Shown piece after piece: positions 9,256-16,639 of a DNA stretch of 37,149 nucleotides. A model generated the notes under the pieces. The model did not search any database and was not told where the DNA came from. It worked only from the letters and a program-made list of their open reading frames with translations. The position numbers were made by a program, and so were the translations under genes. The first letter of the stretch is position 1; each line of letters opens with the position of its first letter. The stretch is from Bacteroidales bacterium (lineage in GTDB: Bacteria > Bacteroidota > Bacteroidia > Bacteroidales > F082), in assembly GCA_019454985.1 (NCBI GenBank), contig JACFNF010000022.1, forward strand, positions 1 to 37,149. Reading direction: 5' to 3'.

Positions 9256-9301
9256 GAGCAATACTTGCAAAGGTGGCTGAGCAATACTTACAATGGTGGC
9301 T
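9256..9301. repeat. 23-bp tandem duplication
   Basis: Two adjacent 23-bp copies (9256-9278 and 9279-9301) start GAGCAATACTT and end GGTGGCT, with two mismatches between them. Confidence 0.8.
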
Positions 9302-9323
9302 GAGTTAAATCGAAGCCACCATT
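9292..9323 (-). terminator. Hairpin downstream of pcm, possible terminator
   Basis: A perfect 10-bp stem, AATGGTGGCT / AGCCACCATT, encloses a 12-nt loop and ends 45 nt downstream of the pcm stop codon. No T-tract follows on the minus strand, so it may instead be an mRNA 3'-end stabiliser. Confidence 0.4.
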
Positions 9324-9367
9324 CCATTGCAAACAAAAAACCTTTTTAAGCCTGATAAAAAACTCGC

Positions 9368-10024
9368 TCAGTCGTCGGCCAGATCTCCAAGCATGGGTAC
9401 GAAACGAAAAGTACCAAAACGTTCCTCCGACAGGCTTCCGTCGGCCTGCTTGGTCAGTCGCAGCATTTGCTGTTCATCGCCATTTCCATAAGGGATCACC
9501 ATGATTCCACCGGTTTTTAGTTGTTCGACAAGCGCTGATGGAATTTCCGGCGCTGCGGCCGTGATCAGTACACGGTCGAAAGGGGCAAATTTTGGCAATC
9601 CGGCATAGCCATCGCCCAAAAACAGTTGTATTTTCCAGGGCATACTTTCCATGAAAGCTTTTGTCTTCAAGTAAAGTTTTCGCTGCCGTTCGATACTGAA
9701 GACGCGTACGCCCATTTCGGCCAGCACCGAAGCCTGGTAACCCGATCCGGTGCCGATTTCCAGCACCTTCATCCCCCGCTCGAGCTTTAAAAGTGAGGTT
9801 TGAAAAGCAACCGTATAAGGCTGCGAAATGGTTTGACCCGAACCAATGGGGAAAGGCTTGTCCTGATAGGCAAACTCAAGAAAGGAGGAATCCATAAAAA
9901 AATGACGTGGCACCGCCTCTATAGCAGCCAGGACTTTGCTGTCGTGGATGCCCTTTCCGCGAACGGTTTCCACCAACTTTTTGCGCAAACCCTTGTGTCT
10001 GAACGTATCTTGCATGTCGGCCAA
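9368..10024 (-). CDS. pcm: Protein-L-isoaspartate O-methyltransferase
   Basis: Repairs age-damaged proteins by SAM-dependent methylation of L-isoaspartyl residues. The 218-residue length is normal. Diagnostic segments are RHFFMDSSFLEFAYQDKPFPIGSGQTISQPY in pieces (the PCMT substrate loop with GQTISQP) and the SAM-binding motif VLEIGTGSGYQASVLAEMG; DRVLITAAAPEIP is the post-motif I strand. Start ATG 10024, with an alternative at 10015. It is transcribed divergently from the oxidoreductase gene, 108 nt between the two starts. Cytoplasmic. Confidence 0.95.
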   Translation of the reverse strand: MADMQDTFRHKGLRKKLVETVRGKGIHDSKVLAAIEAVPRHFFMDSSFLEFAYQDKPFPIGSGQTISQPYTVAFQTSLLKLERGMKVLEIGTGSGYQASVLAEMGVRVFSIERQRKLYLKTKAFMESMPWKIQLFLGDGYAGLPKFAPFDRVLITAAAPEIPSALVEQLKTGGIMVIPYGNGDEQQMLRLTKQADGSLSEERFGTFRFVPMLGDLADD

Positions 10025-10109
10025 AAAATGAAATCCGATTTGTTAATCTGGAGGAATTCTAAATTCCGCGACTGCGAAGTTAACATTATCCGGCAGACCA
10101 AAAAGATAC

Positions 10110-10117
10110 TACCTTTG
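10110..10117 (+). promoter_or_regulatory. Putative -7 element of the oxidoreductase gene
   Basis: TACCTTTG matches TAnnTTTG and lies 15 nt before the ATG at 10133, so the leader would be only about 9 nt. No clear -33 element is seen. Confidence 0.4.
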
Positions 10118-10132
10118 TCAAAATTGGAAATC

Positions 10133-11125
10133 ATGCAGAAAATAGGAGTGTTGGGTGCGGGCCATTTAGGCAAGATACATCTGAAGTGCATTCGCCAAAT
10201 AACTAATTATGAGCTTGTTGGTTTTTATGACCCGGACAAAGACACCGCACAAAAAGTTTCGGAAGAATTTGGACTTCCGGCCTTCGCAAGCATCGAGGCG
10301 CTGATGGATGCGGTGGATGTGGTTGACATCGTCACCCCTACTATTGCTCATTTTAGCTGTGCTGCCGAGGCTTTGCAGCGTCGCAAACACGTTTTTATCG
10401 AGAAACCCATCGTAGCCACGCCCGATGAGGCTCGTCAGCTGATCGAGCTGGCCCGTCATGCCGGCGTAAAGGTACAGGTAGGTCATGTAGAGCGGTTCAA
10501 TCCGGCTTTTTTGGCCGTGAAAGACGTCATCCGCAACCCGATGTTCATCGAAACTCATCGCCTGGCCCACTTCAATCCGCGCGGCACCGATGTGCCGGTA
10601 GTGCTCGACCTGATGGTGCACGACATTGACATCCTGCTGAGTGTGGTGGATTCGGAGGTAACCTCCGTGAGCGCCAGCGGGGTGGCCGTGGTAAGCAACA
10701 CCCCCGACATCACCAACGCCCGCATCGGCTTTGCCAATGGATGTGTGGCTAACCTCACCGCAAGCCGCATCTCGTTAAAAAACATGCGCAAAAGCCGCTT
10801 TTTTCAGAAAGATGCCTATATCAATGTTGATTTCCTCGACAAAACTGCCGAAATAGTCAGAATGACGGATGCCGAAAAAGCCAAGGACGACCCTTTTGCC
10901 ATGCTGATTGATCTGGGCAACGGCAAAGGAATGCGCCAGATCAGTTTCGAGCGACCCACAGTGCTTCCCACCAATGCCATTCAGGCTGAGCTCGAAAGTT
11001 TTTACGAAGCCGTCGTGAACAACAAAACCCCGATGGTTACCATCGAAGACGGATTCAAAGTGCTGTTGGTAGCCTATCAGATTTTAGAAAAAATCGCCGA
11101 AAATAATCGTCAGTTTTCGGAATAA
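10133..11125 (+). CDS. Gfo/Idh/MocA family NAD(P)-dependent oxidoreductase
   Basis: A 330-residue cytoplasmic dehydrogenase. The N-terminal Rossmann motif is GVLGAGHLGKIH (residues 5-16). The catalytic-lysine motif is FIEKPIVATPDEA with Lys91, followed by VQVGHVERFNPAFLA in the substrate domain. The true start is the ATG at 10133 (MQKIGVLGAG); the frame is open further upstream but only through pcm antisense sequence. The GHVERFNPA segment also occurs in UDP-GlcNAc 3-dehydrogenases (GnnA) that make diamino lipid A, so a nucleotide-sugar role is possible, but no partner aminotransferase (GnnB) is adjacent. It is followed after 71 nt by a lipoprotein and a sugar transferase on the same strand, which mildly supports a surface-glycan role. 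Confidence 0.88.
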   Translation: MQKIGVLGAGHLGKIHLKCIRQITNYELVGFYDPDKDTAQKVSEEFGLPAFASIEALMDAVDVVDIVTPTIAHFSCAAEALQRRKHVFIEKPIVATPDEARQLIELARHAGVKVQVGHVERFNPAFLAVKDVIRNPMFIETHRLAHFNPRGTDVPVVLDLMVHDIDILLSVVDSEVTSVSASGVAVVSNTPDITNARIGFANGCVANLTASRISLKNMRKSRFFQKDAYINVDFLDKTAEIVRMTDAEKAKDDPFAMLIDLGNGKGMRQISFERPTVLPTNAIQAELESFYEAVVNNKTPMVTIEDGFKVLLVAYQILEKIAENNRQFSE

Positions 11126-11196
11126 TTTTCTTTCCGCCGACACAATATCGCACACGGTTGCGCCGTTTTTAGGTTACCAAAAATCAAATCGGGTTT

Positions 11197-12096
11197 ATGC
11201 CACAATCTTTACGTCGAATCATCTTTTCTCTATTCGCCGGGCTCAGTTTCCTGACAAGCTCGTGCTATAAGTTTGAAGGTGAACAGACTGTACCGGCATA
11301 TCTGCATATTGAGCCATTTGTTTTTACTACCGATTTTGTCACTCAGGGCAGCAACACCCACAAAATTACCGATGCCTGGGTTTATGTGAACGACCAGCTC
11401 ATCGGTGTTTATGAGCTTCCGGCAACGATCCCGGTGCTCCAGACCGGCACACAACGTTTAGATATTTCGCCCGGCATCAAGCTCAACGGCATCAGTGCAA
11501 CACGGGTACCCTATCCGTTTTACAAACCGTTTAACCTTACTTCGTTCAACTTCATCCCCGATTCGGTTCAGATCATCTATCCAAATACGAGCTATCAGGA
11601 CAATCTTCACTTTGCCTGGATGGAGGATTTTGAAGGTGTGAGCAACTCATTTGAAAAAACCAACAGCAGCGACACCACCATGATGGTCACCTCGCCCGCC
11701 AACAATCCGGAAGCCTGGATTTCGCCTTACAGCTCGTTTTCGGGTATGGTGAAGCTCGACACAGCCCACAAACTTTTTCAGGCTGCCAGCTTTTTCTCTT
11801 ATGTGCTACCTGGCAAGGGTAAACCGGTGTTTCTCGAACTCGATTACAAATGCGACCACGAATTTTTAGTTGGACTGATCGCCAAAACGGCTTCCAACAA
11901 CCTGCTATTGCCTTTGGTCGTTGTGAATAAGTCCGACACCTGGAACAAAATCTACATCAATCTGGGTCCAAACATTACTGAATACAACACAGCCGAATAT
12001 TTTAAGATATTTTTTGAGGCCGCATTAGACACAGAGGATCAGGCAAGCCTTTATTTCGACAACATCAAATTAATTTACAGAGACCCAGGCCTATGA
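11197..12096 (+). CDS. Lipoprotein of unknown function
   Basis: A 299-residue protein with a lipoprotein signal peptide: RR at 6-7, a hydrophobic stretch, then LTSSC with the lipidated Cys at 23. The mature part starts near YKFEGEQTVPAYLHIEPF. It has a predicted beta-rich region resembling a PEGA-like carrier (VYVNDQLIGVYELPATIPV, about 62-80), and its C-terminal half looks like a jelly-roll (GKGKPVFLELDYKCDHEF; SLYFDNIKLIYRD). I recognise no enzyme motif. The stop codon overlaps the start of the sugar transferase by 4 nt (ATGA), so the two are translationally coupled. That is the only clue to function, perhaps an envelope or exopolysaccharide role. Similar pairs are common in Bacteroidota but are not characterised to my knowledge. 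Confidence 0.85.
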   Translation: MPQSLRRIIFSLFAGLSFLTSSCYKFEGEQTVPAYLHIEPFVFTTDFVTQGSNTHKITDAWVYVNDQLIGVYELPATIPVLQTGTQRLDISPGIKLNGISATRVPYPFYKPFNLTSFNFIPDSVQIIYPNTSYQDNLHFAWMEDFEGVSNSFEKTNSSDTTMMVTSPANNPEAWISPYSSFSGMVKLDTAHKLFQAASFFSYVLPGKGKPVFLELDYKCDHEFLVGLIAKTASNNLLLPLVVVNKSDTWNKIYINLGPNITEYNTAEYFKIFFEAALDTEDQASLYFDNIKLIYRDPGL

Positions 12097-13508
12097 ATCG
12101 AAATATACAGGTAGCCAAATATGTGTTGTTGGATTGGATTGCTGCAACCTTCGCATGGTTTCTGTTCTATATTTTCCGTAAACAGAGCGAAGACCCGATG
12201 TTTTATGATCATTTCAAAAACATCTTCGACGACCCCAACTTTTGGCGCGGCATCATCCTGATCCCACTCGGGTGGATTTTTCTTTACGCTATGGTGGGCA
12301 CCTATCGGAAAATCTACCGAAAGGCACGTCTGAAAGAGCTCGGACAAACTTTGGTCATCACCCTCATCGGCATCACAGTCATCTTTTTCGTTGCCATACT
12401 CGACGATGTGATTGTCACCTATAAGTCTTATTATCAGTCCTTTATTGTTTTATACAGCCTTCATTTTACCTTTACGTATGCTTTCCGACTGACGCTGACC
12501 AGTATCACTGTTAAGAAAATCCATCGGAAAGAAATCGGGTTCAACACCGTGATCGTTGGCAGCAATGGCAATGCTTTAAAAATCTATAAAGATATCGAAA
12601 AGCAGGAACGCTCGGCCGGGAATTTTTTCATCGGTTTTTTGAGTGTTTACGACAAGGACGACTATAAGATAGGGCAGTATCTTCCACATCTGGGGCCTTA
12701 TCAGAATATTAAAAAGGTGGTTGACGAATACGATATCGAGGAGGTGATTATCGCCATTGAAAGGACCGAGACCGATACTATTGACAAGATTTTTGCTGCA
12801 CTTGAAGATACAGTAGTGGTCATCAAAATTATTCCCATTATGCAGGACATCCTTTTTGGCAATGTGAAACAAAGCGGGATCTGGCATGCGCCACTCATTG
12901 AGATTTCGCCCGATCTGATGCCCGCCTGGCAACAATCGCTCAAACGCCTGATGGACATCGTGATTTCCATTTTGGCCATTATTCTGCTCAGCCCTTTTTA
13001 CATTATGACTGCCATCGGTGTCAAACTCTCGTCAAAAGGGCCTGTTTTATACAGTCAACAGCGCATTGGAATCCGGGGGAAGCCATTTAAGATGCTCAAA
13101 TTCAGAAGCATGTATGCAGATGCCGAGAAAAGCGGGCCGCAACTTTCGAGCGAGAACGACCCCCGTATCACCCCGTTTGGCCGTTTCATGCGTAAAGTGC
13201 GATTGGATGAAATTCCTCAGTTCTTTACGGTGCTAAAAGGCGATATGTCATTGGTCGGCCCCCGGCCCGAACGCCAGTTTTACATTGACCAGATTGTGAA
13301 ACGTGCGCCACATTACCGTTTGCTCCTCAAGGTAAAACCCGGCATAACCAGTTGGGGACAAGTGAAATATGGTTACGCTTCAGATGTGGACGAAATGATC
13401 GAAAGGCTACAATACGATATCCTCTATATCGAAAACATGAACCTCGCTATGGATATCAAAATATTGATTTATACCGTCTTGATCGTCCTACAAGGCAGGG
13501 GAAAATAA
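12093..13508 (+). CDS. Polyprenyl-phosphate hexose-1-phosphate transferase (exopolysaccharide initiating sugar transferase)
   Basis: Transfers a sugar-1-phosphate from a UDP-sugar to undecaprenyl phosphate, the first step of exopolysaccharide or O-antigen repeat synthesis, at the inner membrane. The 471 residues show four N-terminal membrane segments (about 11-28, 53-70, 85-104, 114-134), a CoA-binding-like Rossmann domain (about 150-250), and a bacterial sugar transferase domain from about 285. That domain has the membrane-entering helix MDIVISILAIILLSPF, then KFRSM, the catalytic Asp-Glu pair at 372-373 (VRLDEIPQFF), the GDMSLVGPRPE motif and KPGITSWGQV. Start ATG 12093 lies inside the stop codon of the lipoprotein gene. 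No glycosyltransferase cluster follows; the next gene is convergent. Confidence 0.93.
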   Translation: MNRNIQVAKYVLLDWIAATFAWFLFYIFRKQSEDPMFYDHFKNIFDDPNFWRGIILIPLGWIFLYAMVGTYRKIYRKARLKELGQTLVITLIGITVIFFVAILDDVIVTYKSYYQSFIVLYSLHFTFTYAFRLTLTSITVKKIHRKEIGFNTVIVGSNGNALKIYKDIEKQERSAGNFFIGFLSVYDKDDYKIGQYLPHLGPYQNIKKVVDEYDIEEVIIAIERTETDTIDKIFAALEDTVVVIKIIPIMQDILFGNVKQSGIWHAPLIEISPDLMPAWQQSLKRLMDIVISILAIILLSPFYIMTAIGVKLSSKGPVLYSQQRIGIRGKPFKMLKFRSMYADAEKSGPQLSSENDPRITPFGRFMRKVRLDEIPQFFTVLKGDMSLVGPRPERQFYIDQIVKRAPHYRLLLKVKPGITSWGQVKYGYASDVDEMIERLQYDILYIENMNLAMDIKILIYTVLIVLQGRGK

Positions 13509-13542
13509 GCTTTATCGGGTCGACGGCATCCGGTTAGAATCA

Positions 13543-13560
13543 TTTCAGAAAATTCTGAAA
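13543..13560. terminator. Palindrome between convergent genes, possible bidirectional terminator
   Basis: TTTCAGAA / TTCTGAAA with a 2-nt AA centre forms a short stem in the 57-nt gap between the sugar transferase and the metal-binding protein. It is AT-rich and lacks a T-tract, so the call is weak. Confidence 0.3.
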
Positions 13561-13565
13561 CAGGC

Positions 13566-13943
13566 TCAATGAGGCGCCGCATCTTTTTTGCAGCAGGCAG
13601 GCAAACGCTCGTAAGCTTTGGGATCGGCCTCTAACTCATCCGCGTCATAGCCAATTTTACTTACGGCCTTTTTCAGGTTTTCCTTAGATTTTTTTCCTTT
13701 TTTATAAGTCACCGTCAGCACCTTGGTTTCCAAGTCCAAATTGACTGCCTTGACTCCCTTTTCGAAAGCAATATTTTTTTCGAGACGGTCTTTGCATTGC
13801 GAGCAAATGGCCGAAGTTTTGATGCTTACAGTTTCGGTCTTTTTACTTTTATCTTTAGCCATTACGGGAAATGAAACCAAAAGCATCAGTAAACCGGTCA
13901 ACAGCAGGATAGATTTTTTCGAAGAATGAATTCTTTTTTTCAT
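13566..13943 (-). CDS. Secreted heavy-metal-associated (HMA) domain protein
   Basis: A 125-residue protein with an N-terminal signal peptide (basic MKKRIHSSKK, then LLLTGLLMLLVSFPVMA, cleavage near 29). One HMA (MerP/CopZ-like) domain follows, with the metal-binding Cys47-Ser-Gln-Cys50 pair (TSAICSQCKDRLEK) and the ferredoxin-like strand VKAVNLDLETKVLTVTYKKG. The C-terminus is unusual: a second cysteine pair Cys117-Cys118 before KKDAAPH could add a metal site. It probably binds Cu(I) or another soft metal in the periplasm. No P-type ATPase or efflux gene is adjacent, so it is an orphan carrier here. It is divergent from the carboxylase operon. Confidence 0.85.
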   Translation of the reverse strand: MKKRIHSSKKSILLLTGLLMLLVSFPVMAKDKSKKTETVSIKTSAICSQCKDRLEKNIAFEKGVKAVNLDLETKVLTVTYKKGKKSKENLKKAVSKIGYDADELEADPKAYERLPACCKKDAAPH

Positions 13944-13986
13944 GTTTCTCAGTATTGTTTTTGCAAAAAGAGATGTTATTTCGGTA

Positions 13987-13994
13987 CAAAGCTA
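13987..13994 (-). promoter_or_regulatory. Putative -7 element of the HMA protein gene
   Basis: TAGCTTTG on the minus strand matches TAnnTTTG, 44 nt before the ATG at 13943. The spacing to any upstream TTG is longer than usual. Confidence 0.35.
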
Positions 13995-14213
13995 CCAAAT
14001 TGGCATATATAGCCTCATCAATTGAGTTTTTTTTACAAATCAACCTTACAAAAAAACAATTTCCGGAATCAACAATCGCACAAAATGGCCTTTGCAGATT
14101 CTTTTTTTGTTATTTTTAGAGCCTGATTTTGCCTCAAGGCCAAAATATTTTTCGCAGATTGTCAACCGAAACAGAAACAGTCTGTCACAGTCAAATGTTT
14201 AAAACAAAACAAC

Positions 14214-15821
14214 TTGTACACGCTAAAAACAAAAATTGACCCCCGGTCGCGCGAATTTCTTAACAACCGCGAGGCTTTTATGAAGCTGCTTGATGAGGTA
14301 AAACGTCTTGAACGCGAAGCCATCAAAGGCGGAAGCGACCTGGCTATTCAGAAACACAAAGAGCGCGGAAAGCTCTTGGTGCGTGAGCGCATCAATTTGT
14401 TGCTCGATGTGAACACCCCCTTTCTTGAACTTTCTCCCTTAGCCGCCAACGGCTTGTATGACAATGGCTTCCCTTCGGCAGGCATTGTCACCGGCATTGG
14501 GCAGATTCATGGTCGTGAAACCATGATTATCGCCAACGATGCTACCGTAAAAGGCGGCACCTACATGCAATATACCATCAAAAAGCATCTGCGCGCACAG
14601 GAGATTGCCATGGAAAACCGTCTCCCGTGTGTTTATATTGTTGATTCGGGCGGGGCTTTTCTTCCCGAACAGGACACTGTTTTCCCGGATCGTGACCATT
14701 TTGGACGATTTTTCTACAATCAGGCACGAATGTCGGCTATGGGCATTGCGCAGATTGCCATTGTGATGGGTTCGTGCACAGCGGGCGGAGCCTATGTGCC
14801 AGCCATGAGTGACGAAACGATCATTGTGAAAGATCAGGGAACCATCTTTTTGGGCGGCCCGCCCTTAGTGAAGGCAGCAACAGGCGAAGAAGTGACAGCC
14901 GAAGAGCTGGGTGGCGCCCACGTACATACGGCGATTTCGGGCGTAGCCGACCATTTTGCCGAAAACGAAACACATGCCATCGCCATCTGTCGCAATATTT
15001 TCGAGACCCTTCGCCCCGCCACAAAACAATTGCTCGAGCTTCAAAAGCCCGAAAAGCCGCTTTACGACCCGAAGGAGCTTTACGGCATCGCCCCGGTTGA
15101 CCTTCGCAAACTCGTTGACCCCCGCGAGATCATCATGCGCATTGTGGATGGCAGCCGTTTTCAGGAGTTCAAGGCACGCTATGCCACCACCGTGGTCACC
15201 GGATTTGCCTATCTCATGGGCTATCCGGTGGGTATCATTGCCAACTTTGGGGTGTTGTTCAGCGAGTCGGCCCTCAAAGTCACCCACTTCATCGAGCTCT
15301 GCACCTCGCGCAACATCCCATTGATTTTTCTGCAAAACATCACCGGTTTCATGGTGGGCAAAGACGTGGAACGTGGCGGCATTGCCAAAGATGGCGCAAA
15401 GATGGTTCATGCCGTGTCGAATGCCAGCGTACCTAAATTCACCGTTATTTTTGGTGGCTCCTTTGGCGCGGGCAACTATGGCATGGCCGGAAGGGCTTTC
15501 GGACCGAGACTGTTACTGATGTGGCCCAACGCCAAAATCTCTGTCATGGGTGGCGAACAGGCTGCAAATGTGTTGGTTACGGTGAAACAGGATCAGTATG
15601 CCGAAAAAGGCAAAACCATGCCCGAAAGCGAAAGACAAGAGCTCTATAACACCATCTTAGCCAAATATGAACGCGAAGGAGCTGCTTTGTATTCCACCGC
15701 ACGGCTCTGGGACGATGGCATCATTGACCCGGCGGATACCCGAAAAATCTTAGCTATGGGGATTGCCGCATCACTCAACCAACCATTTCCACCACAACAA
15801 TACGGAGTTTTCAGGATGTAA
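14214..15821 (+). CDS. mccB: Methylcrotonyl-CoA carboxylase-type carboxyltransferase (beta) subunit
   Basis: Transfers CO2 from carboxybiotin to a branched enoyl-CoA, most likely 3-methylcrotonyl-CoA, in leucine breakdown. 535 residues, a two-crotonase-fold carboxyltransferase. Family segments are [34 protein letters not shown] (the MCC-type loop), [32 protein letters not shown], and in the C-terminal half [20 protein letters not shown] and [16 protein letters not shown]. The start is a TTG at 14214. No ATG occurs in frame upstream, and the first in-frame ATG (14280) would remove the conserved [10 protein letters not shown] segment. It is the first gene of a four-gene plus-strand operon, 6 nt before the hydratase gene. 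A propionyl-CoA substrate is less likely given the MCC-type loop and the hydratase neighbour. Confidence 0.92.
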   Translation: MYTLKTKIDPRSREFLNNREAFMKLLDEVKRLEREAIKGGSDLAIQKHKERGKLLVRERINLLLDVNTPFLELSPLAANGLYDNGFPSAGIVTGIGQIHGRETMIIANDATVKGGTYMQYTIKKHLRAQEIAMENRLPCVYIVDSGGAFLPEQDTVFPDRDHFGRFFYNQARMSAMGIAQIAIVMGSCTAGGAYVPAMSDETIIVKDQGTIFLGGPPLVKAATGEEVTAEELGGAHVHTAISGVADHFAENETHAIAICRNIFETLRPATKQLLELQKPEKPLYDPKELYGIAPVDLRKLVDPREIIMRIVDGSRFQEFKARYATTVVTGFAYLMGYPVGIIANFGVLFSESALKVTHFIELCTSRNIPLIFLQNITGFMVGKDVERGGIAKDGAKMVHAVSNASVPKFTVIFGGSFGAGNYGMAGRAFGPRLLLMWPNAKISVMGGEQAANVLVTVKQDQYAEKGKTMPESERQELYNTILAKYEREGAALYSTARLWDDGIIDPADTRKILAMGIAASLNQPFPPQQYGVFRM

Positions 15822-15826
15822 ACGCC

Positions 15827-16639
15827 ATGAGAGATTTTCATACGATACGGGTAGAAACTCGCAGCAACTATCTGGCCATCCGCCTGAACCGCCCCGACAA
15901 GCACAATGCCATGAATCAGATCATGATTGCCGAGCTGACGGAAATCTTTGCACAGGCCGCCCGCCTCGAAGGAGTGAGGGCTGTGGTACTCAGCGGTGAG
16001 GGAAAATCGTTTTGTGCCGGAGCCGACCTGCACTATATGCGCGAGATTGCCAGCTTTGGCGAAGAAGAAAACATCGCCGACGGGCAAAAGCTGGCCACCC
16101 TTTTCGATTCCATCTACACATGTCCGCTTCCGGTGATCGCCGTTGTTCAGGGAATGTGTATGGGCGGTGCCAATGGCCTGATTGCCGCATGCGACATCGT
16201 GATTGCAGACACCGACAGCAGTTTTGCTTTCAGCGAAGTAAGGCTTGGGATTATCCCCGCCACCATAGCCCCGTATGTGCTCAGACGTTGTGGCGAAGCA
16301 GCCTCAAGAGAGTTGATGCTCACCGGAAGGCGTTTCACGGCCGAGGAAGCCATGCGATTCGGATTAGTGAACAGCGTTGTCCGGACTGATGAACGTAAAA
16401 AAGTCATCGCTGCATATCTCAAATATTTCAACGAAGCCTCACCTTCTGCCATTGCCGAATGCAAGAAACTCATCCGCTTTCTTGGCGGCAGCAAGCTTTC
16501 CTCCACCGAACTCATCCCTGAAACAGCACGATTCATTGCCCGCGCAAGAGCTTCCGAAGACGGTCAGGAAGGAATAAAGGCTTTTTTTGAAAAACGAAAC
16601 CCATCCTGGATACAAGACCAAACTTATGAAAATCAATAA
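15827..16639 (+). CDS. liuC: Methylglutaconyl-CoA hydratase (crotonase family)
   Basis: Hydrates 3-methylglutaconyl-CoA to HMG-CoA in leucine catabolism. 270 residues with the crotonase fold. Visible landmarks are RLNRPDKHNAMN, the oxyanion-hole segments GEGKSFCAGADLHYM and GMCMGGANGLIAACD, and the second catalytic segment FSEVRLGIIPATIAPYVL. The PAxIxPYV string after SEVRLG is typical of AUH/LiuC rather than short-chain enoyl-CoA hydratases. Start ATG 15827, just after the mccB stop. Its 3' end overlaps the mccA start by 14 nt, so the genes are tightly coupled. The substrate assignment rests on this context plus the motif. Confidence 0.85.
   Translation: MRDFHTIRVETRSNYLAIRLNRPDKHNAMNQIMIAELTEIFAQAARLEGVRAVVLSGEGKSFCAGADLHYMREIASFGEEENIADGQKLATLFDSIYTCPLPVIAVVQGMCMGGANGLIAACDIVIADTDSSFAFSEVRLGIIPATIAPYVLRRCGEAASRELMLTGRRFTAEEAMRFGLVNSVVRTDERKKVIAAYLKYFNEASPSAIAECKKLIRFLGGSKLSSTELIPETARFIARARASEDGQEGIKAFFEKRNPSWIQDQTYENQ

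Larger units (their letters stand above)
8825..9367. other. Intergenic region between pcm and hmgA
   Basis: There is no credible gene here. A 66-codon plus-strand frame at 9017-9217 has no recognisable content. The region holds the hmgA promoter, the GTTAAG-type repeat, a pair of 30-bp related units at 9181-9240, a 23-bp tandem duplication and two hairpins just downstream of pcm. Confidence 0.7.

Noticed and set aside
8915..9301. CRISPR-like array
   Set aside because: The repeats are adjacent and degenerate, with no regular spacers and no cas genes.
14865..15410. 181-codon minus-strand frame
   Set aside because: Antisense to mccB, explained by the codon bias of that gene.
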